Under the pieces are notes generated by a model. It was given only the letters and a program-made list of their open reading frames with translations, did not search any database and was not told where the DNA came from. This document shows positions 37,038-49,849 of a stretch of DNA of 64,000 nucleotides, piece after piece. Every line of letters starts with the position of its first letter. The stretch's first letter is position 1. The stretch is taken from positions 1,953,402 to 2,017,401 of the forward strand of contig CM019214.1 of NCBI GenBank assembly GCA_009741485.1, in the 5' to 3' direction. The translations under genes and the position numbers were made by a program. The DNA comes from Malurus cyaneus samueli (Eukaryota; Chordata; Aves; Passeriformes; Maluridae).

Positions 37038-39004
37038 GGGACTATATAGAAGTGCTCCTAAATTTGGGTCTCCAGTTTTCACCTTGCTTTTTTATTTACC
37101 TACTGTAATATAGACACCTCTTTATACAATGTCATTTGTACTACAAAGACCTGATTTTCTGCTCTGCATCAGAAGACACTGATATTTCATTATTTAGGCT
37201 GCAAGTGACAGGTTTAAATGAATTAATCACACTGTGACTGGTCACATAAGCAGAAGCATTGTTGGAAGTTGTTACCTATTATTAACAGTAAGTCCTGACA
37301 TGGAGAGGTGGTAAAATAATTTCAGTGAAGAAATAATTTAGGGATGGTAATAAACATAGGATGATTTTCATCTCTAAATATGTATCAGAAGAAACTCTTT
37401 GTGCCTGATCAGCCAGGACCTGTCAAAGACTGAGTATGAAAAGAAGAACTGCAATAACCTTGTCTTTGACATCGACCTTGATGGCCTCAATCAAATTGTG
37501 AGCACTCTTTGTGCAACCACTTTTCCTCCTGAAAATGGGCACATTATCCTGCTATGGTCACACCTAAAGTGTTTTATGACAGCAGGTACATATTAAAAGT
37601 GTCATTCTCTAATTATAGCAGTATAATTGAAAGAAATAGAATGTTTTATAGAGTTTTTATAAAATATGTTTTATAAAACATCAGCAGGTTGTTATAGAAA
37701 CACCACTAGATGGCAAAGTCATACTGCTCTCTCTGGACACTGTTCCTGATTAAAATCAAATTTATGTTCTCCTGAGTCTCAAGACAGAGTGAAGAACAAA
37801 CCATGGATGTCAATAAGAAACACAAATATTTATGGTCATGATTCTGTAGTCAAAGAACTGCATGACAAATTCAAACCAGTTAAATTTCAGCATATTGATT
37901 CATAGTAAATTGTATATTGGTGTAAGTTGCTCTCCTGCTAACAGCTTCAGTCTGCAGGAGAAGAAAATTTATTTTTTAAAACTTCAAAAGCTGGAACTGA
38001 TCACAGTAACAAGAAAACTATCTGAAGAGATTGGACATATTTGTTCTGGTTTTTAATGTGTGTCAGAAGTGGGGGAAGCAGCAGTGCTGCTGCAGAGTTT
38101 TTACAAACTGACTGGACTTAAGGGATTAAAGAATTCCAGCCATAGTTATGCTTCTACAAATGAAAACTCTAAGAGCAACTCCTGCCTTGTGATTTGTATT
38201 TTTACATGAATGGAACTGGAATTTGGTTTCCCAGCTGAGAACTCTCAAATGCATTGATATTTTAAATGTTTCTAAGTTTCATGATAAAAGTAAATCTGGT
38301 AGGCACTTTTGAAAATTAGTATTGAGAGGTCATTTTAAAATTACAAATACAAGTAAGTTCAGCTCTCTGTTTTACCAGCACTCATCTGAATGGAAAATAG
38401 AATCAGGCCCTTAATACATTCAGGGTAAGTCCTTTTAGTTTAATATTTAGGGCTATAAAATTATTGAAAACCAGGAGTCTGTGGCCTGGAACCTGGAACA
38501 GGCAGCCAGAGCCAGCATTCATGCACATCTGCAAGACTCAGATTGGAGGAAACTATTTTACAGACGTGCTAAAAATCCCTCTGTCTCTAGAATAAATCTA
38601 GAATAAATCCAGAATAAATAGTGAATGCAATTTCTCCTGCAGGTTATTATCAGACTCCACACACTGTGTCTGTACTGCAAAGACATTCACAAAATCAACC
38701 CCAGTCGAGGAACAAAACCAAAGAAATTCTGAACTCTGCAGTATCACACTTGCTCTGATTTCAAAGGTTTAAGGGGCTGATTATTTATTTATTTTAAAAT
38801 AAATCAAATGGTTGACTGCAATACATTTAAAGCACACACAACAGTCTGTCAGCATTGCCAACTATTTGCAATTTGATTGTGATTTATTAGTTGTTGTCTA
38901 GACAGCGGCTTATCAATTTTGATGCAGATGAATCCTATAAATAAATTCTAGATATAAATTGGCATGCACTTCATTTCGATTGAGATGTGCTCACTGCACT
39001 TTAC

Positions 39005-39056
39005 CTGATCCTTGTTTGATGACAGGAGCTGATGGAGGTGGTGGTTTCTTCGGTCT
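39005..39056 (-). CDS. SH3KBP1: SH3KBP1 exon, start of proline-rich region
   Basis: This short 52-bp exon encodes RPKKPPPPSAPVIKQGS plus one base of a split glycine codon. It is the first proline-rich segment after SH3-C. In the family, such segments serve as ligands for partner SH3 domains. The acceptor reads AAATTGTAG and the donor GTAAAG. The mammalian protein, as I remember it, has Gly-Asn just before RPKK. Here the exon opens directly at the arginine codon and the bases upstream cannot encode Gly-Asn, so the junction is two residues shorter. Confidence 0.92.
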
Positions 39057-39613
39057 CTACAATTTAATAACAAGAAAACAGATATTGCTTCAAAAAGCCT
39101 GAAAATCTCATACATACAGAGGCTGGAGTTAATCATGAAGTGTATAACATTAATAATTACAAGTCATGGGACTACGTGTGACATGTCTGTCACATGGCTC
39201 CTGAAATAACTTCATTAAAATGAATTTGAAGGGAGAAAATAGCATTGGCAAATAAAAGATCAGTTTTCTATTTTTTGCAATTGAAACATCCTGATGAGGG
39301 GTTAAAAAAGTTCATTTTATGTACCTTAAGACTGGAGAAATACATGACCTTTGATCTAATAAAGAAGCCTATTTTTAAAAAAATTAACCTTGTAAATATT
39401 CCTGCCCATTTCAGAAAAAAAACCCCAAACACAAAGAAACTCCAAGATACACGTGGCAAAGTGTATTTTCAGACTCATAAATGAGGCAAAAATGCAGAAC
39501 CCAGGAAACATAGAAAAGATTACATTTTATTAATTTCCTAGGATATATTTAGAGTTCCAGTTGTGGAAGATCAGAATCTTTCTTCTGTGGTGATGGCTGT
39601 GAATGCACACACA

Positions 39614-39716
39614 TTTATTTATAATAAAAAAATATATTTATAAATTTAAAAAAATATATATTTTATAAAAAATAATACATATTTTATATATTTATACATA
39701 TATTTATGTTGGGATG
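39614..39716. repeat. AT-rich low-complexity patch
   Basis: About 100 bp made almost wholly of A and T, with repeated TATATTTATA and TTTATAAAA words. Confidence 0.85.
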
Positions 39717-40527
39717 AGTACAAAACCAAATGGAGCACCATGCTAGATCCACTGACATACTTTATCTCTCACTTTAAAAAAAACACCAAGCTATCAAAAT
39801 TATTGAAAATAAATTCTAATTAAAAAAACCCAAATTTTTTTCATGTGCTCCCATATCTTTTCTGAGAAGGACTTGTTTTCTCTGGTATAGATTGATCTCC
39901 ATCACTTGCACTATATTGCAGGCTATGGAACAAATGTGGAATAAAATGATTTTTCCAGATATGCACAGCTTTGCCAAACTTCAATAAGCCATTTAGGCTA
40001 ATATTTTCTCTCAAACTCTTATTGATCCCTGCCCTCCCCCCAATTATTTCCTATCTATCTGCCAAAGCTTTTGAGGAAGATCAATTGCTTTGTTCACTTG
40101 CAGTAATTGGATCAGAATTCTCAGATTTGGGTCTGAGTGCTGACAGAGAATGAGGTTTGCTGAGAAAGCTGAGTCCTTGCCACGTACCCTTCCAAGGGCT
40201 CTCTCTCAAATCTCAAACTTAGCAAATGTATTCATCTCTGGAGAAAAAACCACCAGTTTTTGCACAGAACATTTCAAATCTCAAATCTCCAGCAATATTC
40301 AAGTTTCTCCTGCCATCTCATCCTGACCAGATCACCTCCATCATCAACCTGAGAAAGCAGTGGGCAAAAACTCAGGAGATCAGAATGGAATTGGACAAGA
40401 TGTAAATACAGAAAAAAGAAGAAAAATTTGGAAATGAAACAAGATGGACAATGAATGTCCTGTGACAGGCATTAGGAACTCTGTTGATAATGCAGAATTG
40501 ATGCTGAGGATCCAACAGAACAACAGA

Positions 40528-41470
40528 GACATCATTTGGGGATATATCCCATATTGTGGTGTGACACTGATCCCACTGTCCATACATCATTTGGGATATA
40601 TCCCATATTGTGGTGTGACACTGATCCCACTGTCCATACATCATTTGGGATATATCCCATATTGTGGTGTGACACTGATCCCACTGTCCATACATCATTT
40701 GGGATATATCCCATATTGTGGTGTGACACTGATCCCACTGTCCATACATCATTTGGGATATATCCCATATTGTGGTGTGACACTGATCCCACTGTCCATA
40801 CATCATTTGGGATATATCCCATATTGTGCAGTGGTGTGACACTGATCCCACTGTCCATACATCATTTGGGATATATCCCATATTGTGGTGTGACACTGAT
40901 CCACTGTCCATACATCATTTGGGATATATCCCATATTGTGGTGTGACACTGATCCCACTGTCCATACATCATTTGGGATATATCCCATATTGTGGTTGAC
41001 ACTGATCCCACTGTCCAACATCATTTGGGATATATCCCATATTGTGGTTGACACTGATCCCACTGTCCATATATCATTTGGGATATATCCCATATTGTGG
41101 TGTGACACTGATCCCACTGTCCATACATCATTTGGGATATATCCACAGATTGTGGTGTGACACTGATCCCACTGTCCATACATCATTTGGGGATATATCC
41201 CATATTGTGCAGTGGTGTGACACTGATCCCACTGTCCATACATCATTTGGGATATATCCCATATTGTGCAGTGGTGTGACACTGATCCCACTGTCCATAC
41301 ATCATTTGGGATATATCCCATATTGTGGTGTGACACTGATCCCACTGTCCATACATCATTTGGGATATATCCCATATTGTGGTGTGACACTGATCTCACT
41401 GTCCATACATCATTTGGGATATATCCCATATTGTGATGTGACACTGATCCCACTGTCCATACATCAGCTG
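40528..41470. repeat. 54-bp tandem array, about 17 copies
   Basis: The unit begins CATTTGGGATATATCCCATA, continues TTGTGGTGTGACACTGATCC and ends CACTGTCCATACAT. Most copies are identical or nearly so. Each unit contains the 14-bp perfect palindrome TGGGATATATCCCA. Because 54 is divisible by three, the frame repeats in step and several frames stay open on both strands (an 18-residue period), giving false ORFs of 108-291 codons. Variant units carry a 5-bp insertion (CAGTG) or a 2-bp loss (GGTTGACAC for GGTGTGACAC). Confidence 0.97.
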
Positions 41471-43005
41471 GAATGTAAGGGATGCACTCCCTCAGCACAT
41501 CTTTAGGATTAGTTCTCATCTGTAAGAACCCTGGGCTGTATCCCCTGGGATGGGTCTGCCAAAGCACAGCAAATGCAGATGGACAAAGGACACACTCACT
41601 ACAAAATCCCTGATTAAAGCACTTTTGGAGACACAAAGCAGAAATGGTCCTACGGTCCCCTTGACAAAGTGGCTTCAACTGAAAGCTGAAGAGGGAAATA
41701 CATTATTTCAAAAAGGTCAGAAAGGGTGGAGTGTGGAAGGAGCCTTAAAAGACTCTTTAGGAAGGATTTACAAGATGGATGAGATAACTGAGAAGGTGAT
41801 GGAGACAAATCAGAAATTGAGCCAACAGAAAGGAAACCAGGACTGTTTGGACAAGAAGAGAACAGAACTACAGTGCAGGGACAAAGAGTAAAAGGGAAAA
41901 GGAAAAAAAAAAAGCTACACCAAGTAATTTGGTGTAGGGACAGCAAGCAAATCCAGATGGTGATTTGGACTCAGGTGGTGAGCTCAGGGGAAAATGCTGT
42001 AATGGAGACCACCTGAGAGGTGGAGATGCACTGGGCAGGGAATAGAACAGGCCTGGAACAAAAAGGCATTTTTGGAAAAGAGTCAGCCTTGGAAAACTGG
42101 GCACTGAACAAGGAGATGGGAAGAGATCCCAAACTTTTGTTGAACAGACAGAACTACTGCAACAATACTTTCAGATCATGGGATGGAATCCAAGGTTTCT
42201 GGATCACATCAGAAAATACCTGATGAAATCATTGGGAAAGTATTTATCTCCTTCCCTTTTGGCACTGATTAAAGCAAAGACAGATGGTCTATAGTCCTAC
42301 CAGTTACTTACTCAAGTGGCCAGATCTGTGGCATTCCAAAAAATTAATAAAATTTTATTCTCCACAGTTAGAGCAAACCCAGCTGCAATTTTCAAGTGTC
42401 TGAATATCTAATTTACTCTACAAGTTATATTCAATTGTACTCTAAAAAACACTCTAAAGATACATAATTGTAAAACTCAAAAAGATTGAATAATCACAAA
42501 AAATTGATACCAGTAAAGGTTTTTTTTTTCTATAACAGGCTCACTCTGTCTTGAGGTTTTTGATTTCTGCCTCTTGTAGAAATCACCTTCTTTTCTTATC
42601 AGGCCTAAAGCCAGGATATTCACTCTGCTGTGGAATTGCCTTTTCATCTGCCACAGTTTTTGCTGCTCTTCTACTTTCCTTTTCAATAATTATTATGTTA
42701 GCCTCTGTGAATTGTTTAATAGCAGCTTTATTAAGCTTTCCAAGTTATTTAATTTTTGCCTTCGGCATCCAATTTTATTGCCAAGGAGTGAAGCTGGGTG
42801 TCAGTAAGTTTTGGTTTTATCACAGAAGGTTAAACTGTCACTGTGAAATACTCATCAAAAGCCTGATTGCAAGCTTGTAATATCCCACTGATGACTCAAA
42901 AGGTTCCTAAAATGGAATAGACTTTTGGGAGAAGTAATGCATGACTTTATTCCAGAAAACCGTAAGATTTCTAAATATCGTCCAGCAAACAACAATGCCA
43001 TCTTT

Positions 43006-43029
43006 AAAAAAAAAAAAAAAAAAAAAAAA
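43006..43029. repeat. A24 homopolymer
   Basis: An uninterrupted run of 24 A on the plus strand. No element body with a recognisable 3' end was found before it, so it may be simple sequence rather than a retroposon tail. Confidence 0.9.
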
Positions 43030-43257
43030 GTGCTGGAAAAAAACTTCTGCATGGGTTTTATACCTTCTTTTTTAGACATTCTGAGAGGTGTTGAGACTGG
43101 ATGGGCAAATCAAACCCTCCAAGGAAACTCCATAATATGACTTTGAGTGTCATGCATTGTTTTCATGGATGCTTTCTAACCCAGAACTTTTTTTTTTCCT
43201 TTATGTTTGTATGTTATTAGAAGTAAAATTTTGTCAAGATCATCTTCTTTCAAATCA

Positions 43258-43407
<150 letters not shown>

Positions 43408-44126
43408 CTACAAAACAATAAAACAAAATAAAAACCAATATGCTCGTGCTTTGAACAGCTTTGAGAGCTGAAGTGCTCTTTTGCATAATGTCCTGCTTGT
43501 TTGCTAGAATATGGCAATTTGCTGGAGTGCCAGGTTAACAGGGGAATCTATCAGATAAAAACTTCAGTATCTCCCCTGCATTTCATTATCATGCAGAGCA
43601 GCGAGGAAAGAATAAACAATCTGGAAGAGCTCAAGACCTTGTCTGTGTCTAAAGCAAAGTGCCACTTTGCCATTTGATCTGTTAAATAAATCAGCATTTT
43701 GAGCATGCATGACCCTGTGCCTCTCTGACTTCATTCTGCACAAACACAGTAACTTAATTAAACATCATACATCCAGGAGATTAAAAAGCTCCCTTATTTC
43801 CCATACTTTCAAAAAAAGCTTGACACATTAGAATTATTAAATTCCACCACACTCCAATTAAGAAGGCATTATACACCTGATTAACAGCAGGCATCAACTT
43901 CTGTTTCTGCAGCATTTCTGAGCAGAACAATGCATAGTGTGTAGCATGTTTTTGTAGCAAAACAATGTTTTTATAGCAAAACAATTATTAATAAGTGAAT
44001 AAGTAACATCGATGAGTCTAAATGATAAAAAAAATAGTACAGTTATTTTGGTTACAAAAACTACAACATTTTAGAGAAGGGTGAAATTGTTCCTTAAGTC
44101 CTCAGTGCTCCATATTCACTTTTTTT

Positions 44127-44142
44127 TGTGTGTGTGTGTGTG
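44127..44142. repeat. (TG)n microsatellite
   Basis: Eight TG dinucleotides after a T-run. Confidence 0.9.
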
Positions 44143-45339
44143 TTTGCTACAGAGAACACTTCCTGTTGAGATTTTCCACATTCTTTTTTTCCTGAAAGCT
44201 GAAGCTGAAACAGCTCAGCTGTTTTCCAAAACACAATTACAGGAAAGTCACTCATTGTTCTGCTCACTCTGAAAACCACTTCAGCCAATTTTTGCAGTTG
44301 GCTCAACAAGAGGCTGCCCAACCTTTCCTGATTTCCATAAAACCATTTGTTTTAGCTGCAAAATGGATGACAGAATAATGCAGGTTAACTTAGTGAGGTG
44401 TACTTAATACCAGTCCTAAAAACATTGTTCACAATGACTGTGCTTGTTGATAGTTTTCTGTAAAGTACAATATACAAACACTGGATGATATTTGAGAGAA
44501 AACAGACTAGCATTAAATCAGATGATTGATTTTATGCTTTGGGGGTGGTTTTTAGTTATTTTCTTGTTCTAGACTCTTTATTTAGCTTATTTAGTCCACC
44601 TGGTCTCCTGAGTACGTGCTAACTAAATAACACGAGCTGAGCAGCCTGCTTTCTTCCATCATGTCTGTTTGGGTGCATTTGGTTTTCTCACCCCTCTAAT
44701 CTCAGTATCTTTCCCTGATGTAATGCAGGCACTAAACAATCTTCCTTTATTTAATTTTTTTTTTATTTTTTTCTCATGCCTTCTCTGTGCTTTTCTCCTC
44801 TGCTCTCCCTTCTCTTTAGCAGGGTGGCCTCTGTTAAAGAGAACATTTTCTGGCAGTTATTCAGGAGGCATTTTATACTCTGATAGACTTTGTTAAGGTT
44901 CTTGACCAGCTGATGTTTTGAAAACACTCTCAGAGCAGATGCAGGGCTGTCAAGGGCTCCATGAAGGACCAAGACAATTATCAACCATGCCTGGCACCCA
45001 CAGCACTGTGCAGGATGCTCCTCATTCCTGGTGGGTGCAGATCTCCCATTTGGCTCCATCCACTTTTACAGCTCAATAATCACTGCACTCCACTGCTCCA
45101 TCACACGGTGTGTTTTACAATGCACTCCATCCCCTACTGGATGCTGCTCATCTGAAATTGCCTCAACATTTATGACCCAATTTGGATGTTGAAAAAAGTT
45201 AAGAATAATTCGAGCAGCCAGAGATGAAAAGCTTGTGCTTCAACTGGTTGCACAGCTTAGTGCTAGCTAATAATCCTGACTGAACAGCACAAGACATCAC
45301 ATATATTCTTTTTAATACTCTCAGGAAACACAAATATTA

Positions 45340-45349
45340 NNNNNNNNNN
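45340..45349. other. Assembly gap (10 N)
   Basis: Ten N characters. The round number suggests a placeholder of unknown true size. It lies inside the intron and affects no exon. Confidence 0.98.
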
Positions 45350-45559
45350 AGTGTCTTGCTTGGCTTTTATTTAGAACTGCACACTTCATGTTTTCCTTTT
45401 TGTTACTGTTTTTAATTAGGATATATTGCAACATAAACATGAAATAGAACGTATCTGTGAACTGGAAAGCTGTCTCAAATATGGCTGTAGTTTCATGAAA
45501 GACTCAAAGAGACTATCGGGAATACAACTGTTTTTTCACTAGGTATTTTGTTGTTGTTG

Positions 45560-45810
45560 TGTGTTGTGGGTTAAGATTTCTCCTTTTGTTTCCTTTCTTG
45601 GGGAATTTTCTTTCCCATTTTGTTGCTGGGATACACTGATTGACAAGTCATTCTTTTGATGGCTGGGCTAGTGGGGAAGACAAAAGAACCTACTCCCTAG
45701 GTGGGGCTGAAGGGTTTCCCTGGGCACTTCTGCCTGGCAGTTTGTTTTTTTTTTCCTCTCCATCCAATCACCACAGTGCATTTTCACACAGTAAGTAAAT
45801 CTCTTTAGGC
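45560..45810 (+). mobile_element. Possible decayed LTR-like sequence
   Basis: TGTGTTGTGGGTTAAG followed by a T- and C-rich stretch and a GGGGCTGAAGGGTTTCCCTG segment differs in texture from the AT-rich flank and vaguely resembles avian LTR starts. No terminal repeats or target duplication could be shown. Confidence 0.2.
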
Positions 45811-48800
45811 AGTTTCTCTTTAATTTTCTCATTTATTTCACTTGCAAGAGGAAGGCTTATGTGTCACTGAGAAAAAAAAAATAAAGACATTTCAGAAGTT
45901 CAAAGCTACTGATGAGATCTGGCAAAGGATCTTGGTGGTGGTGCCCCAAAGACAGAGGGGTTTTTATTTCATATAAAGCTCTCTCTCTCAAAAAACCAGA
46001 TTTGGTTATTAAAGATGAGTTTATTTCTAGCCCACACTGCTATTTTCACTCTAGGCCTGAGCCAGATGAAAGGAACATGAATGCAACCAACACTTCTGCT
46101 GCAAATGCAAAGCAGCATTTCTGGCTGTGAACGTATTTATAATAAAACTCTACTATTTGGATTCTTTTTCATCATTTTGCCAGCAGTCAATAAAGCATGC
46201 AAGATTACAGTAATTTCAATGTCAGATATGCTCTGGTGTGTTTTCTTCCAAACACTATGCATTATTTAACCCTTTTTTTAATGCTTTTTTTTTTCTTCAA
46301 GCCATTTAGAGGAGAGTTGGCCCAAGAGGAAGCTTTTTGGCAGTGTAAGTAAATGAAATATTTTTTTCTATTCCCCAAGGTCCCAAACTGAGTAATAACC
46401 TATGTATTTATCTTCTCTCCTGTCCATGATTTGAAGTGCAGCTGTGTAAACTCTTGAAGAAATACATCTTGAAAAGGCCAATCTTCTCATCTGTAAAATT
46501 CTCATCTTGTTTTTCTGAGGGATCTGATTGCTGCTCAGTCTGTCCTCTGAACACAATTTACTTTACAATACTGCTAAAATATGATTCTGTAGTTTAGGAA
46601 TCAACCCACAACTGCTTGTTTTTTCCACTCTTTGGGTTAAAAGTTTTTGATTTGGAAATGTTTCATCACTCAGATATCATCATTACAGCTAGGACAGAAA
46701 CCAACACTTAGAACAAGAAAAATCAAGCTCCCAGAAAATATATGTGAGGCTTTTACTGCAGTGTCTGTACTGAGATACACCATAATGGTGCAGGGTTTGA
46801 AAATGTAGAATTTTTCTGGAATTCTCCATCAGAAGACATAGTTCCTTACAAAATATTAATAATAAAAATCAATCCCATTGGGAGAAGGCCACTGGACAGG
46901 CTCTCTGGTTTTCAAACCATCATTAAAAACAGATCAGATCTTCATTAATACAACCTCAGCATTTCAGGGAAACAACAAAATCATGTTAAATCTGGGTGCA
47001 AAAAAGATTTTAATAATATTAAAATGTTTCTTTAGAAGTTCTTGCTGCATTAAGTCTCATGGTGCTAAAACCAAGCCAGATCACTCTCAAAATCCAATTT
47101 TATTTTAAGAGTTAGAAAATAATTTGTTTTAGAGTCTTCATCAATTCTCATGAAACTTGGTAAAATACCTGTGAATGAAAGAAAGCTTCTCTCCAGAGCT
47201 TACATTACACTCACATTGTGCTACCCAGGACTTCTCCAAATGATTAAGGGTTTTTTTTGTTTACTATAAGCTCAGTTACTGGGATTCACACAGTAACTGG
47301 ACACAATTTGTTAAATTCTCTTAAGGAAAATCGCTATGATTTACAGCATCTAGTCAGTAATCAAGTACTCCTCAGCAGAAATGTGATTTTAAAATCTGTC
47401 AATAAGACACAATCATCTCTCAACAACCACCTAATATGAGATAATTTAGATAAAAGAGATAGTCCAATGGCCAATAAACTCATTTTCTGAAGCAGTCCTG
47501 GAGAAAATCTGTTTTCCCTTTACATACTTCTTGCAAAGACACACAGATTATGAAATATTGAAAGAAAAGCATGAACAGAACCCTCCCAGTCTGCTCTGTG
47601 TCCCCTAAACCTGGGTTTATCCTGCTCAAATCCTTAACCCAGCCCAAGAGCCCCAAATCCTGCATGGAACTGTCCCTGTTCCTGTGGGTTCTCATGCCCA
47701 GGATATACAGAACTTTACACTGGATAATGCCAGAAGCAGTTTTAAACCTTAAGGAGTCAAACCTTAAGGTTTGAGAAAATTTTTATTTATCCATAAGTTA
47801 CAATTCTCTACTAAGAAATGATCGTGTCAACGTTGTATGGGAAGAAACAGGAGAGACAGTCAGAAATTAGACTATCAGCTTTATACTGCTATTATATTAA
47901 ACTATTTCAGCTCTGCTTACAGCACTATTTCCAGGCTGGGGTTTTTACAGGAAAGCACAAGACACCTCTCCAGAAGACAAAGTCCTTTCAAAAATTGGCC
48001 CAAGTTATTGAACCCTGCAAAAAAGAACCAGGCTGAGAATAATGAATGACCTACAACACCCAGGATGTTAGAGCACAGATCTAGCAGAGCTGATGTATTT
48101 TTTCCATTAAATCTGTTTCAGGCTAGGTTTAACCTTTCGACTTTACATTCTGTGACTACACAGTTTAATCAGTAATGAGGCTAAAAAGCTTTGATGAAAT
48201 ATTTGTACAAACAGGAAGAATTAAGTTGCTTATTGAACAAAACAATCTCTTCTGAGGATTCACTTCATTTACAATGTTCAGTCAGCAGAATTATTGTGAA
48301 GAAATAAATATGTTCCACATCATAAAACTCTAACACTCCAATACTCAAATTAAAACTAAATTATACAACATGAACATGAAAGGTGGTGCTAGTAACAGAC
48401 ATAATTTATGCCTCTGATAAGCCAAGATTAAATATTTACGTAATTACATCTTCTGTATTTAGAAAGATGATAAAAATCCATAACAAAGCATTTGAAGAAT
48501 TAATACCATTGCTACTTAGATTGAAGACATTTTAGGACCAGGGTCCTAATTACAATTACTAATTACTTGGCACTCTGTGTGCATTTTTATTTTCCCTTGA
48601 AATAGGTTTCCCTACCCTGAAAAGACTGGACTTCAGATAATACCATTAAACCAGCAGGTGAGCCCAACATTCAGATTAAAGAAAGGCTAAAGCTAAGCAC
48701 TGAGTCTAAAGCCCACATTGTGAGCAATAATCACAGTTTTCCAGACATTTCAGCAATATCTTTTCTAAGTACAAAAAAAAATGATTCTTTCTTTTTTTAT

Positions 48801-49354
48801 CTCAAAACATGTCACCTTTTTAGATTAGCTTGGCTGTGTTAAACAGCCTTACAAACAAAACACCTTTGAAATGATGTAAATCTTGAATGATCATTGCATG
48901 CATGAGGGATCTGCCTCTTCACCTACAGAGCTTGGCATCAACTTGCATTTGTCAAAATTCAAATTTGGGACTTCCCATGAACAAAAGAATCCCCTTCTTT
49001 TGAAGACACTATCAAAGCACCACGATTGGTGATAACAAGAACAGGAAAAGAGAACTTCAGTGTGTACTTTGAAAAAATAATATTATAAATATACTAATGA
49101 GATCTGCATTCATGTGCTGGCTGTTCCACTCTCCCTGGGATAATCACAGCTTATTTAAGTGCTCAGCTCCAACATTTGGGTTTCAGTGATGTTTCTAAAG
49201 ATACCAATGAAATAAGCTGCACCTGGTACCATATTAAATACTTGTCAGGCTTTGTTTCTAATGCTAATCACAGCCACCAAGAAATGCTACAAGATATGAA
49301 TAAGTGTTACAAAAAATATTTATATGGTACAAAATATGAACAAGTGTTACAAAA

Positions 49355-49492
49355 TTATTTATAATTTTCTATGTATTAATATAAAATTATTATATTTATT
49401 TATATATATGAATTTATATTATATATTTTATTTATTAATAAATTAAATATAATATTTATTATTATTTATAAATTATTTATATTATAACATTT
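49355..49492. repeat. AT-rich low-complexity island
   Basis: About 140 bp almost free of G and C, built from TTATTTATA and AATATAAT words. It is preceded by a short duplication of a segment around TATGAACAAGTGTTACAAAA and TATGAATAAGTGTTACAAAA. Confidence 0.85.
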
Positions 49493-49849
49493 AAAAGTCT
49501 TGATCAAGCACAAGGTTCAAGCAAGAGGAATCACTCATAGTCTGTTTTCCATGACTTACTGAGTATATAAAATAATTTAGGAAACGAACACATTTATTTG
49601 ACCATCAGTGTCCCCACAGGTTTTATTTAACCTCTCTATACCACTCATTTGAGGAAACACTCATGTTTTGTGCAGTGACACAAGTTTTACCCCAGCTTTT
49701 GCTGCACACATTGGCACAGGGCTGGTTTTGCAGGATCTCACCCCAGCTGCCATCCCTCACTGCCCCATGGCTCCAAACCCACAAAGAACCCAAACCTTCT
49801 GATTCCTGCTAGTCCAAACCTACAGAGGAAAGTGTCAGCTCAGGGAACA

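Larger units (their letters stand above)
35403..39004 (-). other. SH3KBP1: SH3KBP1 intron
   Basis: A 3.6-kb intron with donor GTAAAG and acceptor TTAACAG. It contains a short CR1 3' end (about 36480-36536), a TA microsatellite (36996-37037) and three copies of an AGAATAAATC-type motif near 38588-38620. No other gene. Confidence 0.85.

Noticed and set aside
40372..41678. Frames of 108-291 codons with 18-residue repeats on both strands
   Set aside because: They follow from a 54-bp unit divisible by three inside an intron. Several frames are open at once, which coding selection would not produce.
42551..42880. Plus-strand 109-codon frame with hydrophobic stretches
   Set aside because: No recognisable family, no splice or promoter context, and T-rich sequence gives hydrophobic residues by chance.
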